From positions 2,108,001 through 2,172,000 of the forward strand of contig NZ_AP019657.1 in assembly GCF_009938225.1 (NCBI RefSeq): a DNA stretch of 64,000 nt, read 5' to 3'. Source of the stretch: Vibrio ponticus (lineage in GTDB: Bacteria; Pseudomonadota; Gammaproteobacteria; Enterobacterales; Vibrionaceae). Both the position numbers and the translations under genes were made by a program. Shown in pieces: positions 1-12,463 of this stretch. Below the pieces are notes generated by a model, which saw only the letters and a program-made list of their open reading frames with translations, was not told the DNA's origin and made no database searches. Within the stretch, counting starts at the first letter, position 1. Each line of letters starts with the position of its first letter.

Positions 1-2011
<2,011 letters not shown>

Positions 2012-2079
2012 TCACTCAGTTTTCGATAAATTTTGGCTAATAATGAACGCGTGATTGATTCGGTTCAAGCCCAATAAAA

Positions 2080-2103
2080 AAGGCCCCTTGATTGAGGAGC
2101 CTT
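2080..2103 (-). terminator. Rho-independent terminator of zipA
   Basis: Hairpin AAGGCTCC-loop-GGGGCCTT (minus strand, one wobble) followed by a T-run, 21 bases after the zipA stop and before ligA. Confidence 0.75.
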
Positions 2104-2123
2104 GCTAATTCGTAGAGAGTCAA

Positions 2124-3059
2124 TTAACTCGCTTGTCGCGCCTTAAATTGCTTAATTTGTGCCTGGTAGCTATCAATTCGCGTTGGGGTAAGCAAATTGC
2201 GCGCGTCATCCAGTACACGGCCACTCATGTCATCGGCTATTTGCTGAGCCGTTCTCAGCATCAGTCTAAAGTTTTGCTCTTCATCACCATAACAAGGTAG
2301 CGTCATGAAAAACGAGATGCCTTTTGTGGTGAACTCAGCTGGATCATCATGTTTCAGTGTACCTGGCTGCATCATATTCGCCACGCTAAACAGAACTCGA
2401 CCGGCTTCCGTTTCCTCTGTGCGGCAATGGAAGATATCCATCTCACCATAACTCAAACCATGGCGCTGCATGCTATCGAAAAGCTTAGTGCCGATAAACG
2501 GCTCCTCACCAGCGCAATGGACATTAAGCACAATCACTTCTAGTTCAGGCTCTGGCTCTGGTTGGCTCTCTTCGACCTCGTCCACGACTTTCGCAGCGGT
2601 AAGTTCAGAATGAACGTCTTCTACAACAGCTTGGGCTACGGGTTCAACCTCAATGTCACGCTCATCAAGTGCTGACATAGACGGTACCTCATCAACGATA
2701 ACCTTCACCTCTTCACGAGGCTCTTTTTGCAGCTCTTGGTCTGGATAATCGCCAGTCAGTGGGTCTGCAACTAATGGATCAGTAAGCAAAGGATCGCCTG
2801 CAAACGCATTGGTTTCCATCTCGCTTGCTAGCTCAGGCTCTTTACGATCTTTGCGAATAATCTCGAAATCATCTTCTGGAGCAAAACCGCGTTCAGCACT
2901 GCGATCTGAGATCTCATCACTGTCCACATCAAGCTTCCCTAGTGGCTTATCACTAAATTTTGATTTGCCTTCTTTTTTACTCGTCCATAGACCGTGGAAC
3001 AATAGCGCGGCGATGGCGAGTGCGCCCACCACGATAAGTACGAATCGCAATTCCTGCAT
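2124..3059 (-). CDS. zipA: Cell division protein ZipA
   Basis: Inner-membrane anchor that tethers and bundles FtsZ at the division ring. The 311-residue product has a short periplasmic N-terminus and one membrane segment (about 5-24), a basic stretch (KKEGKSK), a long acidic Pro/Glu-rich linker (about 45-170, with a PEPEPE run), and a globular C-terminal FtsZ-binding domain (about 172-305). This order is diagnostic of ZipA. It is divergent from cysZ with 201 bases between them; the same cysZ/zipA/ligA arrangement is found in E. coli. Confidence 0.95.
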   Translation of the reverse strand: MQELRFVLIVVGALAIAALLFHGLWTSKKEGKSKFSDKPLGKLDVDSDEISDRSAERGFAPEDDFEIIRKDRKEPELASEMETNAFAGDPLLTDPLVADPLTGDYPDQELQKEPREEVKVIVDEVPSMSALDERDIEVEPVAQAVVEDVHSELTAAKVVDEVEESQPEPEPELEVIVLNVHCAGEEPFIGTKLFDSMQRHGLSYGEMDIFHCRTEETEAGRVLFSVANMMQPGTLKHDDPAEFTTKGISFFMTLPCYGDEEQNFRLMLRTAQQIADDMSGRVLDDARNLLTPTRIDSYQAQIKQFKARQAS

Positions 3060-3260
3060 TTTCTGCTCTCATTTGCTCAGCGATAAGCGAATTTGCCGCC
3101 CATCTCTAAGTCGATTAAACCTGTTTGCCAATAACTTTACCAAAACTATCCTAGGTTTTAGAACAAATTAATGTGAGAAGTTCCCACAATCTTGTGATTT
3201 TGGACACGCTTCTTTCTTGTTAAGATAGAAAAAGGTCGTTTTATACACAGATAGAGTTCT

Positions 3261-3998
3261 ATGACAAATTACACAACATCTCGTTCTGGCTTTGGATATT
3301 TCTTTCACGGCATCGAGCTCGCATTAAGCCCGGGTATTCGACGTTTTGTCCTTATGCCTCTACTTGCCAACATTATTTTGGTCGGTGGTGCCCTCTTCTA
3401 TCTATTTTCTCACTTAGATAGTTGGATTACCCAATGGGTCGGACAACTTCCCGAATTCCTCTCTTGGCTAAGCTATTTGCTCTGGCCACTATTGGTGCTC
3501 ACTATACTTGCTACGTTTTCCTATTTCTTTAGTACCTTGGCTAACTTCATTGCTGCACCATTCAACGGTTTGCTAGCAGAAAAAGTTGAAGAGCATTTGA
3601 CGGGAAAAAAGGTCAATGAAGACGGTATGCTAGCGGTAGTCAAAGACACACCTAGAATACTCGCCAGAGAATGGCGTAAATTGGTGTACGTGTTGCCTAA
3701 AGCAATTGGTCTATTTTTACTGCTATTGATTCCAGTTCTTGGACAAACCATTGGTCCTGTATTGTGGTTCATCTTTACTGCATGGATTCTAGCTATTCAA
3801 TATTGTGACTATCCATTTGATAACCATAAAGTCAGCTTTAATGACATGCGTTACAATTTGAAACAAAAACAGGGTAAGGCTTATGGTTTCGGTGTATTGG
3901 TCAGCGTATTTACCACTATCCCGATTCTAAACCTGATTATAATGCCTGTTGCGGTATGTGGCGCGACATCAATGTGGGTCAGTGAGTTTAAGAAATAA
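3261..3998 (+). CDS. cysZ: Sulfate transporter CysZ
   Basis: Inner-membrane sulfate uptake protein feeding the cysteine pathway. The 245 residues contain several hydrophobic segments (about 25-50, 70-100, 150-180, 205-235), the usual CysZ layout, and the N-terminal start (SGFGYFFHGIELA) is characteristic of the family. It sits upstream of cysK in the same direction with a 258-base gap, consistent with a shared role in cysteine synthesis but probably separate promoters. No strong ribosome binding site is visible before the ATG. Family assignment is by recognisable sequence and context. Confidence 0.92.
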   Translation: MTNYTTSRSGFGYFFHGIELALSPGIRRFVLMPLLANIILVGGALFYLFSHLDSWITQWVGQLPEFLSWLSYLLWPLLVLTILATFSYFFSTLANFIAAPFNGLLAEKVEEHLTGKKVNEDGMLAVVKDTPRILAREWRKLVYVLPKAIGLFLLLLIPVLGQTIGPVLWFIFTAWILAIQYCDYPFDNHKVSFNDMRYNLKQKQGKAYGFGVLVSVFTTIPILNLIIMPVAVCGATSMWVSEFKK

Positions 3999-4256
3999 CG
4001 CAGCCCCTTAACACCCGGTAAGATTGTGACTCTCTTCTAAGACAATCCAAGCAATTATGATGAGAGTCCAAATTACTTGTATTTAATAAGATATAACTTT
4101 TTAATCCTTCTCTGCTTTTTGTAAAAGCCCTAATCTTGTTTCATCAAACATCAACTAGGCAGCAAGAAAGCAGTTTAGGTTGTACATCACTCTACCATGT
4201 TTGCGCGGTCAACACCTGACATACGAGCAAATAGCCATCTTATGAAGGACCAGACA

Positions 4257-5225
4257 ATGAGCAAAATCTACGAAGATAACTCTCTAACTATCGGTAACAC
4301 GCCTCTAGTTCGCCTCAACAAAGTCGCGAAAGGCAATGTACTTGCAAAGATTGAAGCACGTAACCCTAGCTTCAGCGTGAAATGTCGTATTGGCGCAAAC
4401 ATGATTTGGGATGCGGAAAAGCAAGGCAAACTAAAACCAGGTGTCGAGTTGGTTGAACCAACCAGTGGTAACACAGGTGTGGCTTTAGCATTCGTTGCTG
4501 CCGCTCGTGGATACAAACTAACGCTAACCATGCCTGAATCAATGAGCCTTGAGCGTCGTAAGCTGCTTAAAGCACTTGGCGCTAACCTTGAGCTAACTGA
4601 AGCAGCAAAAGGCATGAAAGGCGCGATTGCTAAAGCGGAAGAGATTGTTGCAAGCAACCCTGACAAATACCTGCTACTCCAACAGTTTGATAACCCTGCT
4701 AACCCAGAGATCCACGAAAAGACTACCGGCCCAGAAATTTGGGATGCAACAGACGGCGAAGTGGATGTTATCGTCGCAGGTGTTGGTACAGGTGGCACCA
4801 TTACAGGTACCAGCCGTTACATCAAAGGTGAAAAAGGGAAAGCGATTACTTCTGTTGCCGTTGAACCAGCGGAATCGCCAGTGATTGCACAAGCACTGGC
4901 TGGTGATGAGATTCAACCAGCTCCACACAAAATCCAAGGTATTGGTGCAGGTTTCATCCCTGGCAACCTAGATTTAGAGCTTTTAGACCGTGTTGAAGCA
5001 GTGACTTCAGATGAGGCTATTGAGATGGCTCGCCGCCTAATGGAAGAGGAAGGTATCCTCGCTGGCATTTCTTCAGGCGCCGCTGTTGTTGCAGCCAACC
5101 GAATTGCAGAACTACCTGAATTTGCAGGAAAAACTATTGTTGTTGTACTACCAAGCTCTGGTGAACGTTACCTAAGTACAGCGCTGTTTGCCGGCCTATT
5201 TACTGAGAAAGAGAACCAACAGTAA
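4257..5225 (+). CDS. cysK: Cysteine synthase A (O-acetylserine sulfhydrylase)
   Basis: PLP enzyme making L-cysteine from O-acetylserine and sulfide. I choose the ATG at 4257 because AAGGA lies 7 bases upstream and the protein then has 322 residues, as in the family; the frame is open further upstream to 4197, but those codons do not look like CysK. PLP-binding Lys42, the substrate loop TSGNTG (69-74) and the phosphate-binding glycine loop [10 protein letters not shown] (175-184) are all present. Followed by a strong terminator and then the pts genes, as in E. coli. Confidence 0.96.
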   Translation: MSKIYEDNSLTIGNTPLVRLNKVAKGNVLAKIEARNPSFSVKCRIGANMIWDAEKQGKLKPGVELVEPTSGNTGVALAFVAAARGYKLTLTMPESMSLERRKLLKALGANLELTEAAKGMKGAIAKAEEIVASNPDKYLLLQQFDNPANPEIHEKTTGPEIWDATDGEVDVIVAGVGTGGTITGTSRYIKGEKGKAITSVAVEPAESPVIAQALAGDEIQPAPHKIQGIGAGFIPGNLDLELLDRVEAVTSDEAIEMARRLMEEEGILAGISSGAAVVAANRIAELPEFAGKTIVVVLPSSGERYLSTALFAGLFTEKENQQ

Positions 5226-5251
5226 TACGTATCGAAATCAATTTTTCGTTT

Positions 5252-5278
5252 AAAAAAGCCCCATACAGGGGCTTTTTT
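5252..5278 (+). terminator. Rho-independent terminator of cysK
   Basis: Perfect 11-bp stem AAAAAAGCCCC / GGGGCTTTTTT with a 5-base loop, 27 bases after the cysK stop. Confidence 0.9.
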
Positions 5279-5528
5279 GTTGATCCTGCTCCTACCTTTG
5301 GTAATATCAGCAATGTTTTATTTTTGGCTTCAAAATAATATTGCCAAATCAGTATTCAAGCTGGTGATGACTTTTACTCGATGGTAGAGTCGTTACTGCA
5401 AAAATTGTAACCAGTGCCAACTTCGGACCACATTGCCGGCAAGTTTTACTAGAAGCAGCCAGCAAACGTCACTAAGCTAGGTTTGGTTTAAATACTATCT
5501 AAAATATAAATTAATTGGGGTATACAAA
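5279..5528 (+). promoter_or_regulatory. ptsH upstream region, no assignable site
   Basis: About 250 non-coding bases between the cysK terminator and ptsH. It must hold the pts promoter. A GGGGT Shine-Dalgarno sits 6-7 bases before the ptsH ATG. I see no CRP-type palindrome that I would defend and no ORF of note. Confidence 0.4.
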
Positions 5529-5786
5529 ATGTACGAGAAGCAAGTTGAAATCACTGCAGAAAATGGTCTTCACACTCGTCCTGCTGCACAGTTCGTTAAA
5601 GAAGCAAAAGCTTTCGATGCTGACATCACAGTGACTTCAAACGGCAAAAGCGCTAGCGCAAAAAGCCTATTCAAACTACAAACTCTTGGCCTAGTTAAAG
5701 GTACTGTAGTTACAATCTCTGCTGAAGGCCCACAAGCTCAGCAAGCTGTTGACCACCTAGTTGCTCTAATGGACCAACTACACTAA
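5529..5786 (+). CDS. ptsH: Phosphocarrier protein HPr
   Basis: Cytosolic phosphocarrier of the sugar phosphotransferase system; it takes phosphate from enzyme I and passes it to sugar-specific EIIA domains. The product is 85 residues, the standard length. The active-site motif GLHTRPA places the phosphorylated histidine at His15. It starts the ptsH-ptsI-crr cluster, but the gaps to ptsI (138 bases) and then to crr (206 bases) are much larger than in E. coli and contain strong hairpins. Confidence 0.97.
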   Translation: MYEKQVEITAENGLHTRPAAQFVKEAKAFDADITVTSNGKSASAKSLFKLQTLGLVKGTVVTISAEGPQAQQAVDHLVALMDQLH

Positions 5787-5802
5787 TTCGGTCTCCTATT
5801 TT

Positions 5803-5834
5803 CAAAGCCATTTTGTGAAAACAGAATGGCTTTG
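5803..5834 (+). repeat. Hairpin between ptsH and ptsI
   Basis: Inverted repeat CAAAGCCATTTTG / CAGAATGGCTTTG, 13 bp with one G-T wobble, 6-base loop, 16 bases after the ptsH stop. No T-run follows on the plus strand, so it is not a standard terminator; mRNA stabilisation, processing or leaky attenuation are possible. Confidence 0.7.
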
Positions 5835-5924
5835 TTGGAAATAGGCCCTAACATAAGCTAAACATTAACGTTAGCGCATCCAAATTTTTCTCCAGTTTAA
5901 AGTTGACCAATTTAAGGTAAGGCT

Positions 5925-7649
5925 ATGATTTCAGGCATCCTAGCATCTCCTGGTATTGCTATTGGTAAAGCACTACTACTTCAAGAAGATGAAATTGTCC
6001 TAAACACAAACACTATCTCAGACGATCAAGTAGAAGCAGAAGTTCAACGCTTCTTTGACGCTCGTAACAAGTCATCAGCTCAGCTTGAGACAATCAAGCA
6101 AAAAGCACTGGAAACTTTCGGTGAAGAGAAAGAAGCGATCTTTGAAGGTCACATCATGCTTCTTGAAGATGAAGAGCTAGAAGAAGAAATCCTAGCGCTG
6201 ATCAAGAATGACAAGCTGTCTGCAGATAACGCAATTCACACCGTTATCGAAGAGCAAGCATGTGCTCTAGAATCTCTAGATGACGAATACCTAAAAGAGC
6301 GCGCAACTGACATTCGCGATATCGGCTCTCGTTTCGTTAAAAACGCACTAGGCATCAACATCGTTTCTCTAAGCGATATTGACCAAGAAGTTATCCTAGT
6401 TGCTTACGACCTAACGCCATCTGAAACTGCACAAATCAACCTAGACTACGTACTAGGCTTTGCTTGTGACATCGGCGGTCGTACTTCACACACTTCAATC
6501 ATGGCACGTTCTCTTGAGCTACCAGCTATCGTTGGTACTAACGACATCACTAAGAAAGTGAAGAACGGTGACATGCTAATTCTTGATGCGATGAATAACA
6601 AAATTGTTATCAACCCATCAGAAGAAGCACTAGCAGAAGCAAAAGCAGTGAAAGCTGCATTCCTTGCTGAGAAAGAAGAGCTAGCGCAACTTAAAGACCT
6701 ACACGCAGAAACTCTAGACGGTCACCGTGTAGAAGTTTGCGGTAACATCGGTACAGTTAAAGACTGTGACGGCATCATCCGTAACGGTGGTGAAGGTGTT
6801 GGTCTGTACCGTACTGAATTCCTATTCATGGACCGTGATGCTCTTCCTACAGAAGAAGAACAGTACCAAGCTTACAAAGAAGTTGCAGAAGCAATGGAAG
6901 GTCAAGCGGTAATCATCCGTACTATGGATATCGGCGGTGACAAAGATCTACCATACATGGATCTACCAAAAGAGATGAACCCATTCCTTGGTTGGCGTGC
7001 AGTTCGTATCAGCTTGGATCGTCGTGAAATTCTTCGTGACCAGCTACGTGGTATCCTACGTGCATCAGCACACGGTAAACTACGTATCATGTTCCCAATG
7101 ATCATCTCTGTGGAAGAAATCCGTGCGCTGAAAGCGGCAATCGAAGAGTACAAAGCAGAACTTCGTGAAGAAGGCCTAGCATTCGATGAAAACATCGAAA
7201 TCGGCGTGATGGTTGAGACTCCAGCTGCGGCTGCGATTGCTCACCACCTAGCAAAAGAAGTTGCATTCTTCTCAATCGGTACTAACGATCTAACCCAATA
7301 CACATTGGCTGTAGACCGTGGTAACGAAATGATTTCTCACCTATACAACCCACTATCACCTGCTGTACTAACAGTAATCAAGCAAGTGATCGACGCTTCT
7401 CACGCTGAAGGCAAGTGGACTGGTATGTGTGGTGAGCTAGCAGGCGACGAGCGTGCTACTCTGCTACTACTAGGTATGGGTCTAGATGAGTTCTCTATGA
7501 GCGGCATCTCTATCCCTGTGGTTAAGAAAGTAATCCGTAACTCTAACTTCGCAGAAGTTAAAGCGATGGCGGAAGAAGCACTTTCTCTACCAACAGCAGC
7601 AGAAATCGAAGCAGTTGTAGAAAAATTCATTGCAGAAAAAACTCAATAA
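5925..7649 (+). CDS. ptsI: PTS enzyme I (phosphoenolpyruvate-protein phosphotransferase)
   Basis: Transfers phosphate from PEP to HPr, the first step of PTS sugar uptake. The 574 residues match the family length. The phosphohistidine motif [12 protein letters not shown] puts the active His at 189, and the C-terminal PEP-binding barrel carries GTNDLTQY and the GMCGELAGD motif with the catalytic Cys. TAAGG precedes the ATG. It serves the trehalose EIIBC (treB) further along this window as well as all other PTS permeases. Confidence 0.97.
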   Translation: MISGILASPGIAIGKALLLQEDEIVLNTNTISDDQVEAEVQRFFDARNKSSAQLETIKQKALETFGEEKEAIFEGHIMLLEDEELEEEILALIKNDKLSADNAIHTVIEEQACALESLDDEYLKERATDIRDIGSRFVKNALGINIVSLSDIDQEVILVAYDLTPSETAQINLDYVLGFACDIGGRTSHTSIMARSLELPAIVGTNDITKKVKNGDMLILDAMNNKIVINPSEEALAEAKAVKAAFLAEKEELAQLKDLHAETLDGHRVEVCGNIGTVKDCDGIIRNGGEGVGLYRTEFLFMDRDALPTEEEQYQAYKEVAEAMEGQAVIIRTMDIGGDKDLPYMDLPKEMNPFLGWRAVRISLDRREILRDQLRGILRASAHGKLRIMFPMIISVEEIRALKAAIEEYKAELREEGLAFDENIEIGVMVETPAAAAIAHHLAKEVAFFSIGTNDLTQYTLAVDRGNEMISHLYNPLSPAVLTVIKQVIDASHAEGKWTGMCGELAGDERATLLLLGMGLDEFSMSGISIPVVKKVIRNSNFAEVKAMAEEALSLPTAAEIEAVVEKFIAEKTQ

Positions 7650-7701
7650 TCTGCATAGCTAATCTGCTCGAGTAAAGACCAAGGGCAACGAGAGTTACCA
7701 C

Positions 7702-7738
7702 TTAATAGGTTGAGAATAGTCTATTCTTAACCTATTAA
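7702..7738 (+). repeat. Long palindrome between ptsI and crr
   Basis: TTAATAGGTTGAGAATAG, one T, then CTATTCTTAACCTATTAA: an 18-bp stem with a single non-Watson-Crick position and almost no loop, 52 bases after the ptsI stop and 117 before crr. It lacks a T-run and is not a normal terminator. Confidence 0.75.
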
Positions 7739-7855
7739 TGACCAGGTGGAAGCATCGTTATTAGCGCTCTGTAGCGCTAAAACCATTCGTCTATTCGACT
7801 AGATTGGTATACTATATTGCGAAAGAATAAAACTAAACGTTAGGAGCATGACACA

Positions 7856-8365
7856 ATGGGTCTGTTTGACAAACTTAAGAAGCTAGTATCTGATGACAGC
7901 GCTGATGTTGGTGCAATCGAGATCATCGCACCACTATCTGGTGAAATCGTTAACATCGAAGATGTGCCAGACGTAGTTTTCGCTGAGAAAATCGTTGGTG
8001 ACGGTATCGCTATCAAACCAGCAGGCGACAAGATGGTAGCTCCTGTAAACGGTACTATCGGTAAGATCTTTGAAACTAACCACGCGTTCTCTATCGAATC
8101 TGACGACGGCGTTGAGCTATTCGTTCACTTCGGTATCGACACTGTTGAACTAAAAGGCGAAGGCTTCAAGCGTATCGCTGAAGAAGGTCAAACAGTTAAA
8201 GCTGGCGACACTATCATTGAGTTCGATCTAGCACTTCTAGAAGAGAAAGCTAAGTCTACTCTAACTCCTGTTGTTATCTCTAACATGGACGAAATCAAAG
8301 AGCTGAACAAGCTTTCTGGTGCAGTAACTGTTGGTGAAACTCCAGTACTACGTGTAACTAAGTAA
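7856..8365 (+). CDS. crr: PTS glucose-type EIIA component (EIIA-Glc)
   Basis: Cytosolic phosphocarrier for glucose and trehalose uptake and a central regulator (inducer exclusion, adenylate cyclase control). The 169 residues match E. coli EIIA-Glc. Both active-site histidines are present, His76 (ETNHAFS) and phosphorylated His91 (FVHFGIDTV). It is the likely phosphate donor for the TreB EIIB domain encoded at 33696-35120, which has no EIIA domain of its own. AGGAG lies 9 bases before the ATG. Confidence 0.97.
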   Translation: MGLFDKLKKLVSDDSADVGAIEIIAPLSGEIVNIEDVPDVVFAEKIVGDGIAIKPAGDKMVAPVNGTIGKIFETNHAFSIESDDGVELFVHFGIDTVELKGEGFKRIAEEGQTVKAGDTIIEFDLALLEEKAKSTLTPVVISNMDEIKELNKLSGAVTVGETPVLRVTK

Positions 8366-8383
8366 TTATTACTTAGCTAAACG

Positions 8384-8412
8384 AAAAAACGCTGCCAATG
8401 GCAGCGTTTTTT
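8384..8412. terminator. Bidirectional terminator between crr and ubiF
   Basis: Perfect stem AAAAAACGCTGCC / GGCAGCGTTTTTT with a 3-base loop; A-run and T-run on both sides allow it to serve the convergent genes on both strands. Confidence 0.92.
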
Positions 8413-8432
8413 GTCTCTGGAGCAATCAAAAC

Positions 8433-9581
8433 TTACAAGCCAAGCGCGTATTTCAACACTTGCTGTTTCAACGGTCCGGTTTTATCCGCAATCTTAAGTG
8501 CCGCATTACGCAACAATTTCAGTGGCGCGACGTCATTACTAAACCCTTTGTAAAACACATCCATTCCCGACTGCATCAACAAGTTGTCAGCGCGACGCTT
8601 ACGTTCATAACCGGCTAACAATTCAGCGCTTAATGATTCACCTTGCGTGACTTTTAATAGCGCATCGACATCTTTAAAGCCTAAGTTCACCCCCTGCCCT
8701 GCAAGTGGGTTAATAGTATGAGCAGAATCCCCGACCAAAATACAACGATTTTTGACATATTGCTGAGCGTGGCGGCGAGTCAAAGGAAATGAACCATGCT
8801 GAATAACTGTAATGTCACCAAGCTCTGCGGGGAAATTAAGTAAGATTTCTTCACGCATTTGTTCGTTCGACATAGCGCTTAGCTGCTTAATGCGTTTTGG
8901 TGAGTCATACCAAACCAGTGAACCTTGCTGACCACACAGCGGTAAAAATGAACGCGGTCCCGTCGGATTAAACTGTTGCCAAGTAATATCTTGCTGCTCG
9001 AGCTCAGTCGCCACGTTAATCAACATACAATGTTGACGGTAGTCCCAAGCCGTTATCCCAATCCCAGCTTGCTGACGCACTTGCGAATTAGCCCCATCTG
9101 CGCCGACTACCCACTCAGCAGAAATTCGCGCACCGGAGGTCAGTTCAATCTCAACACTCTCAGCAAACTCAAGTGATGCCAACGAGTCAGGACAAATCAC
9201 GGTTAAATTGGGGTATTGATCAAACTGCTGCCACAAACCAAGTTGAATTAATCGGTTTTCGATAATGTGACCCAGTTGCTCTAGACCTAATTCATCAGAG
9301 TGAAAACGTGTACGGCACTCAGGGTGTTCCCAAGTTTCAAGGCGGCGATACGGACACACTCGAGTCGCTTGAATCGCTTGCCATGCGTCAAGCTCTTCAA
9401 GAATTTGCACTGAGTGATGAGAAATTGCTGAGACGCGGATATCCATTGGTTGCTCAGCTGAATAGGGTTTCGGCGCCTGACCTTCAACCATCACAACTTG
9501 TCTTCCTTGCTTGGCAAAACCAAGCGCGACGGCAGCACCAACCATGCCACCACCAATCACTGCAATATCAAACTTGTTCAT
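8433..9581 (-). CDS. ubiF: FAD-dependent ubiquinone-biosynthesis hydroxylase (UbiF type)
   Basis: Predicted flavin monooxygenase of the UbiH/UbiF/UbiI family that hydroxylates the ubiquinone ring on the inner face of the membrane. The 382 residues open with the FAD dinucleotide motif IGGGMVGAAVA (9-19) and carry the second FAD motif GDSAHTINPLAGQG. The choice of UbiF over its paralogues rests on context: it is divergent from miaB, as ubiF is in E. coli, with 292 bases between them. Sequence alone would support only the family. Confidence 0.85.
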   Translation of the reverse strand: MNKFDIAVIGGGMVGAAVALGFAKQGRQVVMVEGQAPKPYSAEQPMDIRVSAISHHSVQILEELDAWQAIQATRVCPYRRLETWEHPECRTRFHSDELGLEQLGHIIENRLIQLGLWQQFDQYPNLTVICPDSLASLEFAESVEIELTSGARISAEWVVGADGANSQVRQQAGIGITAWDYRQHCMLINVATELEQQDITWQQFNPTGPRSFLPLCGQQGSLVWYDSPKRIKQLSAMSNEQMREEILLNFPAELGDITVIQHGSFPLTRRHAQQYVKNRCILVGDSAHTINPLAGQGVNLGFKDVDALLKVTQGESLSAELLAGYERKRRADNLLMQSGMDVFYKGFSNDVAPLKLLRNAALKIADKTGPLKQQVLKYALGL

Positions 9582-9665
9582 TTTTTACACGTCATCATCT
9601 TGATTTGTGGGTGAATTTTTATTGTACGTATTGATTACGAAAATGTAACTAAAAACCTTAACTGC

Positions 9666-9705
9666 ATCAGGGGCAAAGCCCTTATATATTCGGGCTTTGA
9701 CTGAT
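9666..9705 (+). repeat. Stem-loop in the ubiF-miaB divergent region
   Basis: ATCAG / CTGAT outer arm plus CAAAGCCC / GGGCTTTG inner arm around an AT-rich loop, with TTTT following on the plus strand. It resembles a terminator, yet no plus-strand gene ends here; it may end a short leader transcript. Confidence 0.5.
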
Positions 9706-9812
9706 TTTACTCCAACACTAGTCAGGTGCTTTTTAAAGCAGTACAATACGCCGCTTACCGCCGTGAAGGCGGCACGCTCAAGTGCTAAATTAAAGTTACT
9801 TGGGTAGATAAT

Positions 9813-9840
9813 TTGAACTATAGCTTTAAGAGTAGTTCAA
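9813..9840 (+). repeat. Inverted repeat in the miaB leader
   Basis: TTGAACTA, 12-base spacer, TAGTTCAA, perfect 8-bp arms, 33 bases before the miaB ATG. Could be a leader hairpin or a dimeric protein site. A second small hairpin (CCGCC-GTGAA-GGCGG) lies about 45 bases further upstream. Confidence 0.5.
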
Positions 9841-9873
9841 CCAATTTTAAGATTTAACACGAGCGAAAGTGAG

Positions 9874-11298
9874 ATGAGTAAGAAACTGCTAATTAAAACT
9901 TGGGGCTGCCAGATGAACGAATACGATTCATCGAAAATGGCCGACCTGCTTAACGCTGCAAATGGCTATGAGCTAACAGAAGACCCTGATGAAGCAGATG
10001 TACTTCTACTTAATACCTGTTCGATCCGTGAAAAAGCACAGGAAAAAGTGTTCCACCAACTCGGTCGTTGGAAAACACTTAAAGATAAAAAAGCGGGTGT
10101 AGTGATCGGTGTGGGTGGCTGTGTAGCAACTCAAGAAGGTGATCACATCCGTGAACGCGCACCATTTGTTGACGTAATCTTTGGTCCGCAAACGCTGCAC
10201 CGTCTTCCAGAGATGATTAAACAGTCGCAAACCAACGAAGCGCCTGTTATGGATATCTCGTTCCCTGAAATTGAAAAGTTTGACCGTCTGCCAGAGCCGC
10301 GCGCTGAAGGTGCAACGGCATTCGTTTCAATCATGGAAGGCTGTTCTAAATACTGTACTTACTGCGTAGTACCATACACTCGTGGTGAAGAAGTGAGTCG
10401 CCCAATGGACGACGTTCTGTACGAAATTGCTCAACTTGCAGAGCAAGGCGTACGTGAAGTAAACCTACTGGGTCAAAACGTAAACGCATACCGCGGTCCA
10501 ACACATGAAGGCGATATTTGTTCATTCGCTGAACTGCTACGCCTTGTGGCATCCATCGATGGTATCGACCGTATTCGCTTTACGACTAGCCACCCACTAG
10601 AATTTACTGATGACATCATCGCTGTGTACGAAGACACTCCAGAACTAGTGAGCTTCCTACACCTACCAGTACAAAGTGGTAGTGACCGCGTACTGACGAT
10701 GATGAAGCGTCCTCATACGGCGATCGAATACAAATCTATCATCCGTAAACTGCGTAAAGCTCGTCCTGATATCCAAATCAGCTCTGACTTTATTGTTGGT
10801 TTCCCAGGTGAAACAGATAAAGATTTCCAAGACACAATGAAGCTTATCAAAGACGTTGATTTTGATATGAGCTTTAGCTTTATCTTCTCACCTCGTCCTG
10901 GTACACCTGCGGCTGATTACCCATGTGATCTAGCTGAAGATGTGAAGAAAGAGCGTCTATACGAACTACAACAAACCATCAACGCGCAAGCGATGCGTTA
11001 CTCTCGCCTAATGCTAGGCACTGAGCAACGCGTGTTAGTTGAAGGTCCATCGAAGAAAAACCTAATGGAGCTTCGTGCACGTACTGAAAACAACCGCGTA
11101 GTTAACTTTGAAGGCAGCGCGGATCTGATCGGTCAGTTTGTTGACGTTAAGATTGTTGACGTATTTGCTAACTCACTCCGTGGTGAGCTAGTGCGCACAG
11201 AAAAAGATATGGATCTTCGTAGCGTGATTTCGCCAATGCAAATGATGGCGAAAACTCGTCGCGAAGACGAGCTAGGTGTTGCAACCTTTACGCCATAA
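9874..11298 (+). CDS. miaB: tRNA-2-methylthio-N6-isopentenyladenosine synthase MiaB
   Basis: Radical SAM methylthiotransferase that adds the 2-methylthio group to i6A37 of tRNAs. The 474 residues show the N-terminal UPF0004 domain with cluster cysteines C12, C49 and C83, the radical SAM triad C157, C161, C164 (GCSKYCTYC), and a C-terminal TRAM domain (about 375-440). First gene of miaB-ybeZ-ybeY-corC-lnt, the same order as in E. coli. GAAAGTGAG precedes the ATG. Confidence 0.97.
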   Translation: MSKKLLIKTWGCQMNEYDSSKMADLLNAANGYELTEDPDEADVLLLNTCSIREKAQEKVFHQLGRWKTLKDKKAGVVIGVGGCVATQEGDHIRERAPFVDVIFGPQTLHRLPEMIKQSQTNEAPVMDISFPEIEKFDRLPEPRAEGATAFVSIMEGCSKYCTYCVVPYTRGEEVSRPMDDVLYEIAQLAEQGVREVNLLGQNVNAYRGPTHEGDICSFAELLRLVASIDGIDRIRFTTSHPLEFTDDIIAVYEDTPELVSFLHLPVQSGSDRVLTMMKRPHTAIEYKSIIRKLRKARPDIQISSDFIVGFPGETDKDFQDTMKLIKDVDFDMSFSFIFSPRPGTPAADYPCDLAEDVKKERLYELQQTINAQAMRYSRLMLGTEQRVLVEGPSKKNLMELRARTENNRVVNFEGSADLIGQFVDVKIVDVFANSLRGELVRTEKDMDLRSVISPMQMMAKTRREDELGVATFTP

Positions 11299-11368
11299 GC
11301 TCGTATAAAGCCATCGGAGAGCTGGTCGTTATCAGCTCTCCACTGTATGGCAACAATGAGAGGTAACT

Positions 11369-12463
11369 TTGAGCAATAAAATCGTAACTCTAGAAATTAA
11401 TCTAGAACCTGCCGACAACCGCCGTTTAGCAAGCCTATGCGGTCCATTTGATGACAATATCAAGCATTTAGAGCGCCGTTTAGGTGTCGAAATCAGCTAC
11501 CGAGGCAACTTCTTCACTATCGTGGGTAAACCTCATACCTCAGCTGCCGCGCTTGAAATTATTAAAACTCTTTACGTAAACACCGCCCCTGTTCGTGGCA
11601 ATATCCCAGACATTGAACCAGAAGAGATCCATCTGGCAATCAAAGAGTCGGGTGTCCTTGAGCAAGACGCTCAAGCGAGCTTCGAGCATGGCAAAGAAGT
11701 ATTCGTAAAGACCAAAAAAGGTGTGATCAAACCGCGCACGCCAAACCAAGCTCAGTACTTAGTGAATATGGTAACGCACGACATCACTTTTGGTATTGGT
11801 CCTGCAGGTACTGGTAAAACCTACCTTGCGGTGGCGGCAGCTGTTGACGCACTAGAGCGCCAAGAAATTCGCCGTATTTTGCTGACTCGCCCAGCGGTAG
11901 AAGCGGGTGAGAAACTGGGTTTCTTGCCGGGTGATTTGAGCCAAAAAGTCGACCCTTACTTACGCCCTCTTTATGATGCATTGTTTGAAATGCTCGGTTT
12001 CGAGCGCGTCGAAAAACTGATTGAGCGCAACGTGATTGAAGTGGCACCTCTGGCTTACATGCGTGGTCGTACACTTAACGATGCCTTTATCATTCTCGAT
12101 GAGAGCCAAAACACCACCGTAGAACAGATGAAAATGTTCCTCACGCGTATCGGCTTTAACTCACGAGCGGTGATTACTGGTGACGTAACCCAGATTGACT
12201 TACCTCGCGGTGCAAAATCGGGTCTACGCCATGCCGTTGAAGTGCTGAACGAAGTTGATGAGATCAGTTTCAACTTCTTCCAATCTGATGACGTGGTTCG
12301 CCACCCTGTGGTTGCGCGCATTGTAAACGCGTATGAGAAGTGGGAAGCACAAGATCAAAAAGAACGTAAAGAGTTTGAAAAACGCCGCCGTGAAGAGCGC
12401 GAGGCGAAGCTCCTGGAAGCACAAAAAGCTGAGCTAGTTTCAGCACCGGAGAATAAAGAGTAA
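11369..12463 (+). CDS. ybeZ: PhoH-family ATPase YbeZ
   Basis: P-loop ATPase of the PhoH family; its role is not firmly known, but it is consistently linked to the YbeY ribosome-maturation RNase encoded next. The start is TTG at 11369 with AGAGGTAA just upstream. The 364 residues contain Walker A GPAGTGKT (144-151) and Walker B FIILDE (240-245). The last 45 or so residues are a highly charged Lys/Arg/Glu helix. The stop overlaps the ybeY start by one base, suggesting translational coupling. Confidence 0.93.
   Translation: MSNKIVTLEINLEPADNRRLASLCGPFDDNIKHLERRLGVEISYRGNFFTIVGKPHTSAAALEIIKTLYVNTAPVRGNIPDIEPEEIHLAIKESGVLEQDAQASFEHGKEVFVKTKKGVIKPRTPNQAQYLVNMVTHDITFGIGPAGTGKTYLAVAAAVDALERQEIRRILLTRPAVEAGEKLGFLPGDLSQKVDPYLRPLYDALFEMLGFERVEKLIERNVIEVAPLAYMRGRTLNDAFIILDESQNTTVEQMKMFLTRIGFNSRAVITGDVTQIDLPRGAKSGLRHAVEVLNEVDEISFNFFQSDDVVRHPVVARIVNAYEKWEAQDQKERKEFEKRRREEREAKLLEAQKAELVSAPENKE

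Noticed and set aside
3172..3188. CRP site between zipA and cysZ
   Set aside because: TGTG and CACA are 9 bases apart instead of 8, so the symmetry is off.
4197..4256. N-terminal extension of CysK
   Set aside because: Would add 20 residues unlike the family; the ATG at 4257 has a proper Shine-Dalgarno.
4268..4801. 177-codon frame antisense to cysK
   Set aside because: A shadow of strongly biased cysK codons on the other strand; Ser/Ala/Leu-rich, no motif, no start signal.
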